From contig CBCPMW010000007.1 in NCBI GenBank assembly GCA_965120375.1, positions 1-64,000 of the forward strand: a stretch of 64,000 nucleotides of DNA, in the 5' to 3' direction. Shown here in pieces: positions 52,067 through 60,000 of this stretch. The DNA comes from CASPLG01 sp965120375 (GTDB lineage Bacteria; Bacillota; Clostridia; Oscillospirales; Acutalibacteraceae). The position numbers and the translations under genes are program-made. Under the pieces are notes generated by a model. It had not been told where the DNA came from, did no database searches, and was given only the letters and a program-made list of their open reading frames with translations. Numbering within the stretch: the first letter of the stretch is position 1; each line of letters begins with the position of its first letter.

Positions 52067-53980
52067 CTATTTATTTGGTATTTTTAGGGTCTGTCCTGTG
52101 TAGATGTAGTCGCCTATTAATTGATTTATCTCTTTGATTTCAGTGTATCTGTTTCCAGATCCCAGTTTGTCTTTTGCTATTTTCCAAAGGGTATCACCTG
52201 ATTTTACTGTGTATCTTGTAAATGCGGTAGGAGATTCGGTGTTGGGTTCTTGCTTTAGAGCTATTTGAAGTTGCATGCCGGGGTATATTGTATCGCTAGT
52301 TAAATTATTAAGCGTCTTGATTTGTGGATATAAATTTCCAGACCCAAGGTATTTTTCAGAAATTTTCCAAAGGGTATCGCCCGATTTTACTTCGTGGGTG
52401 ATGTATTCTTGAGTCGGAGAAACTCCCGCGGAGTCAGTATCATTTTCAGCGTTTCCGTTAGTCTCATTTCCAATGTTTTCGGCATTTTCAGTAATTTCGC
52501 TTCCGTTATTTTCAGTGGCTTCATTTCCAGTATTTCCTGTAGTTTCACTTTCAATGGTCTCATTCCCGGTAGTTTCGTTTCCGTTAGTCTCACTTCCAAT
52601 GTTTCCGACGTTTTCAGTAATCTCACTTCCAATGTTTCCGACGTTTTCAGTAATCTCGCTTCCATTATTTTCAGTGGCTTGATTTCCAGTATTTCCTGTA
52701 GTTTCATTTTCAATGGTCTCATTCCCGGTAGTTTCGTTTTCAGTGGAGGATCCATTTATCCAACTATTATAATTTTCCCATATAGATGGGTCTTCTTCTC
52801 CCAGTGACCATGCACCGGCGCCTTTTATGTCATATTTTGAAACCAGATTTAGCTTAGCGCTATAAGATCTATCATCTTCGTACCACATAACATACCTTCC
52901 TGGAGTTAAGACAAAATCGCCTCCGACTGTATAATCGGCATCTACTTGCGTGATCTCAAACTCGGCTTTAACAGATTTGCTAGTTTCGTCGTATGTTACT
53001 TTTACACTACAGTTTTGGAGTATCTGGTTAATTGTTTTAATGTTTATACCTTTTCCGACTATTCTATTGTTGTCTAAGCTCCATATTCTGCCATATAATG
53101 GAATACCGAGAACTATCTTTTCTGCAGATGTTTTGGTAAGAGCGTATCTTATTGAATTTTCTACAAAGTTTATACTTGCAACGGGTCCAGAATCTCCGCC
53201 TTCATAGTGTTCATCATATGCCATTATTAAAATATGATCGGCATATTTTGCAAGTTCAGTGTAATCGTACGATCCATGCCAACCACTTTGCCAGTCGTTT
53301 GGATTTGCAGCAACAGCGACAGAAACCTCTTTATATTCAGGGATTTTTTCTCTCAAAAGTCGTATAAGCTCAGTATAAGAATCTCTTTGTTCATGTGTTA
53401 CATTTTCAATGTCTACATTTACCCCGTCTAGATTGTAAATTTCTACGTATTCTGCAATTTGGTCAGATAAAAGCTCAGTATCTTTTAAAGCGTTTATTCC
53501 GGCTGTTCTATTCCAGTGATTACTCAGAAAAGGAACAACTTTTATTCCCTGTGAATGCATAGTTGTGATTAAGCTTTCACTTAAATAATTAAGGGTTACA
53601 GATCCATCCTCTTGAATATTAAAGTAGTTTGGGGAAACTACATCTAATACACCACTAGTTCGGTTTACATATTCAATGTGTTGTTGATCTGTTCCACTGT
53701 AAAGGTAGCCCATATTGTATCTATCTTTTGCGCTAAAAACAGAAGCAAGCGAAGAAAATGCTAAGCTTGCAATTACAACACCAGATACTACTACTTTTAC
53801 ACCAGAAATCTTAATTTTTTTAGCTTTTGATTTTATAAATTCTAGAATTTTTCTAGAATTATTTTTTATGCTTTTTATCGCATTGAATTCTAAGGCAAAT
53901 TCACTATTATGGCTTTCGTACTCTATTATAATATCGTATTCTCCATCGCTATTCAAAGATAGCCTTATATCTTTTAGCAT
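52067..53980 (-). CDS. Membrane-anchored GH18 hydrolase with repeat linker and two LysM domains
   Basis: A 637-residue protein. Residues 1-57 are hydrophilic and probably cytoplasmic; a membrane segment spans about 58-82. The GH18 barrel (about 88-405) has DGVNVDIE with Asp185, Asn188, Asp190 and acid Glu192, as in SleL/YdhD-type peptidoglycan glucosaminidases. A linker of about 114 residues of Asn, Glu, Thr and Gly repeats precedes LysM motifs at about 526-574 and 587-637 (both with SGDTLWKI). A cell-wall or cortex-lytic role is likely. The start is ATG after AAAAGGGG. The cytoplasmic N-terminal part has no recognised domain. Confidence 0.9.
   Translation of the reverse strand: MLKDIRLSLNSDGEYDIIIEYESHNSEFALEFNAIKSIKNNSRKILEFIKSKAKKIKISGVKVVVSGVVIASLAFSSLASVFSAKDRYNMGYLYSGTDQQHIEYVNRTSGVLDVVSPNYFNIQEDGSVTLNYLSESLITTMHSQGIKVVPFLSNHWNRTAGINALKDTELLSDQIAEYVEIYNLDGVNVDIENVTHEQRDSYTELIRLLREKIPEYKEVSVAVAANPNDWQSGWHGSYDYTELAKYADHILIMAYDEHYEGGDSGPVASINFVENSIRYALTKTSAEKIVLGIPLYGRIWSLDNNRIVGKGINIKTINQILQNCSVKVTYDETSKSVKAEFEITQVDADYTVGGDFVLTPGRYVMWYEDDRSYSAKLNLVSKYDIKGAGAWSLGEEDPSIWENYNSWINGSSTENETTGNETIENETTGNTGNQATENNGSEITENVGNIGSEITENVGNIGSETNGNETTGNETIESETTGNTGNEATENNGSEITENAENIGNETNGNAENDTDSAGVSPTQEYITHEVKSGDTLWKISEKYLGSGNLYPQIKTLNNLTSDTIYPGMQLQIALKQEPNTESPTAFTRYTVKSGDTLWKIAKDKLGSGNRYTEIKEINQLIGDYIYTGQTLKIPNK
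52409..52750 (-). repeat. Tandem repeats coding for the Asn/Glu/Thr linker
   Basis: Two long units, beginning NETTGNETIE at residues 415 and 468, each carry TGNTGN(Q/E)ATENNGSEITEN. The first unit also contains an inner 11-residue duplication (SEITENVGNIG at 441 and 452). The DNA copies are nearly identical, so the length may vary among strains. Confidence 0.8.
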
Positions 53981-54361
53981 AAAAAACGCCCCTTTTGTAT
54001 CTTATGTTTTTATGATTTGTTTAAGTGGTTGGATTTATGTGTAATTTTTTGCATATGAAAATTAAGTGTAAATTTTGTGAATACCATACAGTATGATTTT
54101 CATAATTAAATATTTATACTCAAATTTATAATTTATTATTATGAAAATTGCCCAATTTTTCATCCACGCACGGGCTTTTAGTTATAAGTTAACAAAATAT
54201 TTGACAATAATAGGCTTGTTTTTGTGATATAATTGTCACGAGGTAGGGGTGGAGAGCCAGAAGTTTAGTAATAACCTTTAAAAAGGGGGAGTCATAGATT
54301 AAAGTTTTAGTGATTTTGAGAGATTTAAAAATATTTAGTGGAATGAAAGGAGAGGTAATTT
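53981..54361. promoter_or_regulatory. Intergenic region with extended -10 promoter for the 54362 gene
   Basis: TG-n-TATAAT lies at 54225-54233. A TTGACA at 54201 is 21 bases upstream, too far for a normal pair, so the extended -10 probably carries the activity. It gives a leader of about 120 bases. A small hairpin GCCC/GGGC followed by TTTT occurs near 54150-54176. No gene is seen. Confidence 0.45.
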
Positions 54362-54712
54362 ATGGTGAAAATTATGAAAAAATTGGTTTATAGGCTAGTT
54401 TTACCTTTATTTATTCTGGGAGTTGGAAATAAGGGCTGTTTTGCCTGTGCAGGGATTATAGAAGGGGAAAATGATATTCCACAAAATAATCCTAGGCCTT
54501 ACATGAGTTCTAGTATACAGGAAGTTAGACCGCTGAATAATGCTTTGTTTAGATCATTAACAAGAAGAGTGAGAAATAATTTAAGTATTGAGAGGGAAGA
54601 TCCAGATATAACTGTTGTAGCCGAGCAAGATAGGAATTTTCTCTATATTTATTCTGATCGGTCTTTATACAATCTTTCTCAGGATTTTTTGCAATTAGTG
54701 TATTTACCGTAG
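54362..54712 (+). CDS. Small secreted orphan protein
   Basis: A 116-residue protein with a signal peptide that includes LPLFILGVGNKGCFACAGI; cleavage is likely after ACA. The mature part of about 90 residues is arginine-rich in the middle. The ATG is well spaced from AAGGAGAGG. I recognise no family. The signal region is alignable with that of the next gene (LSLFVLGSVGTLGCLAIGI), so the two are probably paralogues or share a targeting signal. Confidence 0.6.
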   Translation: MVKIMKKLVYRLVLPLFILGVGNKGCFACAGIIEGENDIPQNNPRPYMSSSIQEVRPLNNALFRSLTRRVRNNLSIEREDPDITVVAEQDRNFLYIYSDRSLYNLSQDFLQLVYLP

Positions 54713-54843
54713 ATTTAGTAAATAATTAAGAAAATCGATAAGTTTTGCCTTGAAAATATGCAAAATTTAATATGAGACAGTCTTTAATTCAGACTTTTGT
54801 ATAAAATAAAAAATAGTGTTGAAAATGGGGTAGAAATTTTATT

Positions 54844-55200
54844 ATGAGATATGCAAAAAAAACGATTTGTGGATTAGCTTTATCGTTATTTGTGTTGGGA
54901 AGTGTGGGTACGTTAGGTTGCTTAGCCATAGGCATTGATTTCAACAAAAATGATAAATTAGAAGGTTTGCAGCAGATTGGAGAACGTAGAAGAAGAGTTT
55001 ATCGGTATATTGAGACACTGCTGGCTGAGAGCAGGGCTGTTATTGATGATTTTGGAAATTTGATCCGGCTTGTTGAGACTACTGAGATTACCTCGCCAGA
55101 GTACAGTCTAATATTGGCAAGAGTAAATCGTGCTCGGGCGCATGTTTTTGCTGTGGGTAATGAAGTAGATCGTGCGATTGAATTGACCGCGGATTTGTGA
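54844..55200 (+). CDS. Small secreted or lipoprotein-like orphan
   Basis: A 118-residue protein: basic start MRYAKK, hydrophobic segment and VGTLGC, which might be a lipobox, then a helical mature part (residues about 36-118) with RRRRVYRYIETLLAESRAV. The ribosome site is weak. No family is known to me. It is one of a pair with the gene 130 bases upstream. Confidence 0.55.
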   Translation: MRYAKKTICGLALSLFVLGSVGTLGCLAIGIDFNKNDKLEGLQQIGERRRRVYRYIETLLAESRAVIDDFGNLIRLVETTEITSPEYSLILARVNRARAHVFAVGNEVDRAIELTADL

Positions 55201-55496
55201 TAACTGAGCGTGTGTGGATCCAGAGTTTTGGATCAGTGGTGATATAGGATCGGTATTATAAAAGTTTAGCTTACAAAGGTTTTGTTATCTGAGTTTATAA
55301 TTTGCCAGCAAATGAGAAAGGGGAGATGCTTATCGTAAAAGGTTAGAAAATAAAGGTTATATAAATGTTGCAATATTTTTAGCATGACTTAGGTTTTTTC
55401 TAGAATATCAAGTGTAGTGTTTGGACATAAAAGTCAACGAATGTTAAACATACTGCGGTATAGGTGTAGAGAATATTTTGCTAAGTAGGTGTTAAA
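55201..55496. other. Intergenic stretch without a recognised gene
   Basis: About 300 bases. A short inverted repeat (GATCC/GGATC, near 55218-55234) lies just after the stop of the previous gene, without a T run. No clear promoter pair for the following gene. Confidence 0.3.
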
Positions 55497-56840
55497 ATGG
55501 ACGTAAAAACAATTTCATTATCATTTTCCACAGGAATTCTGGCTTTATGTTTAGCGTGTTCTTTAGTTTATGATAATCATTTAAGAAATAAATTGAAATC
55601 TAAGAATAAGGATTATAGTGAGCTTCTTACAGTGTATGACACTGTAAGAAGAGGAAAACTTGATCTTGAGTCAAAGTTCAAGGGCTTAGAGGAAGAAAAA
55701 ATCAATCTTGCATCAAAGTACGAAGAATCGGAAAGAAAGAAACTTGAGCTTGAATCTAAACTTGAGAGTTTAAAAAAAGAAAAGCTTGAATTTAAATCAA
55801 AGTGCAGGGATTCAGAAAAGGGGAAACCTGAACTCAAGCTAAACTATGAAGAATTAGAAAAAGAAAGGTTTGAGCTTCAGTCAATTTTAAAAAATTTAGA
55901 ACAAGAGAATCTTGAACTTAAAACAAAGTATCAGGGTTTGGAGAAAATGAATCTCGATCTTCAATCTAGATGCAAAGGTTTAGAAGATGAAAGAATGAAA
56001 GAATGCTCGAAAGGTGACAGAGAAAAATTGAAGTGGTTTAGAGAGGAAAAAGAAAAACTAGATAAGGTCAAGAAAGATATGGCAGATTTAGAAAAAGTTA
56101 GCTATGAACTTAAAATTAAAAATTCTGAACTTTCATCAAGAAACTCTAAACTCGTGTCGACAGTTGATAGTTTAAATAAAGAGAAAGAGCAAATTTTTGG
56201 GGAAATTAAGAAATATCTTAAATTTAAGGGAAGGGACGACAGAGGTGATTATCTTAGGAAATATTTAGCGAAGGTTGTAGGAGAATACTACAATGAAGAA
56301 TTCTCAATTGAATCGATTTTATCGCCGTGTAGTAGTGAATTGCAAACAGGAGATTTGAATATTAACGAGTCTGAGATTGAGGAATTGACAAAGTCTACTG
56401 TTAAAGTTTCACAGGGGTTAGAGAGTAAGGTAGACTATTATGCTGATGTCCAAAAATGGAAAGAAGACTACGATATGATTTTTGGTGAAGTTATAGTAAA
56501 TCTGTTTATGAAAATGGTGGCCGATTGTTTTCACTACGAACTTTTGGGAGGACTCAAAGTTCCTAAAACAGAAAAAGCAAAACTGGAGGAAATTAAGAAA
56601 TGTTTTGATACATATGATGCAGTAAGAATTGTATTAGGAAGAGATAATGTGTGCCTGAGTATGAAAAAAGCTTGTAAAAATGAAGCTAAGCTTGAGGAGC
56701 AGGCAAAGGAGCTAGTAGATATATTATCTAAGAGTAAAAGGAAACCAGCAATTAGTGGAGATAAAAAGAAGAGATATGAACAGTATAAGAGGATTGCTGA
56801 TTGTATGGAAACTATTCTATCTTTTATCTCAAAGGACTGA
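55497..56840 (+). CDS. Membrane-anchored coiled-coil orphan (447 residues)
   Basis: MDVK, a membrane segment (about residues 6-24) and basic residues are followed by a long coiled coil from about 30 to 235. It has a loose 14-residue rhythm of the type LE-x-K-x-x-x-LE-x-E-x-x-x-L. The rest, about 240-447, is globular and helical. Two segments there, KWKEDYDMIFGEV (about 319) and DKKKRYEQYKRIAD (about 422), resemble repeated segments in the 1776-residue protein encoded next. The build recalls EzrA-like proteins, with a short outer N-terminus and a cytoplasmic coiled coil, but no homology is claimed. The start is ATG after AAGTAGGTG. Confidence 0.75.
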   Translation: MDVKTISLSFSTGILALCLACSLVYDNHLRNKLKSKNKDYSELLTVYDTVRRGKLDLESKFKGLEEEKINLASKYEESERKKLELESKLESLKKEKLEFKSKCRDSEKGKPELKLNYEELEKERFELQSILKNLEQENLELKTKYQGLEKMNLDLQSRCKGLEDERMKECSKGDREKLKWFREEKEKLDKVKKDMADLEKVSYELKIKNSELSSRNSKLVSTVDSLNKEKEQIFGEIKKYLKFKGRDDRGDYLRKYLAKVVGEYYNEEFSIESILSPCSSELQTGDLNINESEIEELTKSTVKVSQGLESKVDYYADVQKWKEDYDMIFGEVIVNLFMKMVADCFHYELLGGLKVPKTEKAKLEEIKKCFDTYDAVRIVLGRDNVCLSMKKACKNEAKLEEQAKELVDILSKSKRKPAISGDKKKRYEQYKRIADCMETILSFISKD

Positions 56841-57020
56841 TTTATTTCATATTAATAAGCTATTAAATATTGGAGTTTAAGTGAATTTTAGATATTTTTA
56901 CTTAAATACGTCTTTCTTTTAATTTAATTAATGAGATTATAATTAGATTCTTAAGAATAAGATATACCTAATGAGTTATAATACGTATCGGGTCAAAAAA
57001 TTTATGGGGGGAGTATTGTT

Positions 57021-60000
57021 GTGGATTTGAAAAATGCAACGGCGGCTGGAGTACTTTCAGCATTTGTGGGTGTAGTCACTTGGATGATTGTTAAAGGGTT
57101 TAATTCTGATCAAATTTGTAGATTGGGTAGAAAGTTAAGCAATTCAGAAGGGGCAAGGTACCACGCTGAATTCCTTAATAATGAGCTAAGAAAGGAAAAC
57201 GAGGAACTGAAGGTAAAAGTGGAGGCCTTGAATGTTACAAATGAGAAATTAAGAGCAATGCTTGGTGGTTTTCCACAATTAGAGCGTGATAGCTTAGAAG
57301 ATGTAGATAACGTTGATAGGCTGCGAGGTGAAGTAGATCGATTCCGTGATCTGCTTGATCGGCTTGAGAGGTTAATTAATCAAGAAAGCGGAAATGTAGG
57401 GGATGGCCGAAGAAGAGGTAGCTATGATGGTGACCAAAAAATTGAGGAGTTTGTAAATGGGTCCTCTGGAGGTGGAATGGACTCCTCCCAAAGAATTGAC
57501 ATGGATGAGGTTCAGAATTTGTCATTGAGCAGCTTAAGCTTAAATTCGGATGGTGTTGGAGCGAAGCATCCGTCTGAGGAAGATATGGCCATGCGTAGGG
57601 AACTTGAAGAAATTAGAGAAGGGTTAAGTTTACAAAAACAGAAAATCGAATGTCTCCAGGGAGAAGTTACACAGAACAATGAAAAAAGTAAAAACTATGA
57701 TGTTTGTCTTATGAATTTAAAGGAACAAGTAGATGGCTTAGTGAGTATGCTTGATAAAGTTTCACCAAACGGAGAATACGGCGGTTTAGATTTAAAGGAG
57801 TTAAATAAAAATCTAGGAGTTGTGATTGACAGGGTACAGGAGATTGAAAACAGGCTTAATCCATTGTCTTCTGAAAACGCAATGGATGGAATTAAGGTAG
57901 CTATCGCAAGCTTGAGCGATAAGGTTCAGGATCTAAACAAGAGTTTCGAGGAATATAAAAAAAATCCGGAGGGGTATAGTAGGGAGTCTGGAGTGACGGA
58001 GTCGTCTGTTATTGATGTAGAGAAAGCGTATATTAAAATGTTAGAAGGAAAGCTTGCACTTATAGATGAACAACATGAGGCCTTAGGTGAACAGTTTGAT
58101 TTATTTATGCGAAATGTTGAAGAAGAGGTCGATGCTAAAATCAAGGGTGAAATAGATGAATTAAGGAAGAGTTTGGAAGACGACATAGATAAATTAAGGA
58201 AAGGTGGGGGATGTGACTTTGGACGTTTAGGCGATAGTGTAGCAGATTTATGTAAAAAAGTGGGTGAACTTTCATGTAGGGTTGATGAAATCATAGATAC
58301 TAAAGGTGAAGTTGAAAGAAGAGAAGTTAATGTTGGCTCTAATGCTGTAGACTCTGAGAAGAGTCATCCTATGGGTTTATCTGGTGTGGATGGCGCTAAT
58401 GAAGAAGAAGATATTGGTGACGATATAACTGTCGTTGAATCACCAGATTTTGGAAGTGTAAAGTCTGTTGATGAGTACAAGCAAAGGTGTGGTGTGCCGA
58501 GAGGAGTTGATGCTGTCTCTAATCCTGTAGACTCTGAGAAGAGTCATCCTGCTGTGGATCTATATAGTGTGGACGACGCGAGTGAAAGAGGAGAAGTTAT
58601 TGATGGCGATATAGCTGGTGAAAAAGTTGCCTTTGAATTTGAAGAGATGAATCGTTGGAAATCTTCAGTTGAAGAGCGTATTCAAGAGGTTCAGGACCGC
58701 ACATTTGAAGATATGGATCGTTGGAAATCTTCAGTTGAAGAGCGTATTCAAGGGGTTCAGAACCGCACATTTGAAGATATGGATCGTTGGAGATCTTCAG
58801 TTGAAGAGTGGATTCAAGGAATTCAGGGCAGAGTTGATGCCTTAGCTGAGAGTAATCAAAAGAAAAATGGGAAAATTAATGAAATTGAAGAGGCGCTTTT
58901 TAGTGAGTTTAGGCAAGAAGACGGAGAAGAAATGACCGAAGAAGGTGTCAGCGTTTTCGAAATGTTTATGGAAACGTGCAAAGGACTTGGTGTTAATAGG
59001 AGTAATTGTTTGGAATTTGGGAAAAGAGATAACCTGAAAGAGTTGCGAGGAGAGTGTCAGGGAGAACATCAAGATCTAAGAGGGCAACTTGGAGGTCTAG
59101 AAGAACAGATTCGAGATATAAAAGCACAACTTCAAGATCCAAAACAACAAGATTTGAGAGGAGAGTGTCAAGGAGAACATCAAGATCTGAGAAGGCAACT
59201 TGGAGGTCTAGAAGAACAGATTCGAGATATAAAAGCACAACTTCAAGATCCAAAACAGCAAGCAGCTGGTTTGGAAAAAGTGGATCTAGAAAGCGTGATC
59301 GAAAATGTAGACAGTCACCTTGGAGTTAGCCAGTTGAGAGCTTCAGTAGGAACAATAGGTGAACAGGTGGAATCTCTAATTGATGCTGTTAATTCGATGT
59401 CTAATTCTAATGGAAATGAATCCTCAACTGAAAATGGTAAAAAAAAAAGTGATGAAGTAATAAGTTCGTTGGTTGTTCCCTTCCAAGATTCCCCTTTAGA
59501 GAAAGATGAGGAAAAAGCAGTAACTCCTCAAATTTCTCCTGTTAAAGAGGATGTGGGTTCTGTGTCGTCTCTTTCTGCCGAACAAAACAGGGGATTGAAC
59601 AATCCAGCGCGACTGATTGGTAGTAAAGAACTTGACGAAGTTGCGGGGTATGTATGCAGTCTTGTGAATTGCCAACTTGATAGTACAGTTAAGGTGAAGA
59701 ATCCTTTAGTATATGAACTTCTAAAGATAGAGGATGACAATGATATTCATGGTAATCATATTAAGGCCTTAGAGGTATTGTTTAAAGCTATGAGGGGAGA
59801 TAAGGCCAGTGAAGAAGAGTTTAGGTCTCTTCTAAAAAGATCGTCGGTGGAAGAAGAGATGCAAGAAAAGATTATGGGGCTTTATAGCGTATGGGAAGGA
59901 GTCACTGAACGGTATAGTAACATGTGCACAATTAGTGAGAGTGAGTATCCACCACATATAACCTCTGATGAAAAAGAAATGTCTATATATGAAGGTTGGC

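Noticed and set aside
52387..52755. Leu/Thr-rich repeat protein on the minus strand and several plus-strand frames
   Set aside because: They are frame shadows of the Asn/Glu/Thr linker repeats of the GH18-LysM gene.
59054..59329. Arg/Ser-rich open frame overlapping the 111-base repeats
   Set aside because: It is a plus-one-frame image of the tandem repeat within the coiled-coil gene.
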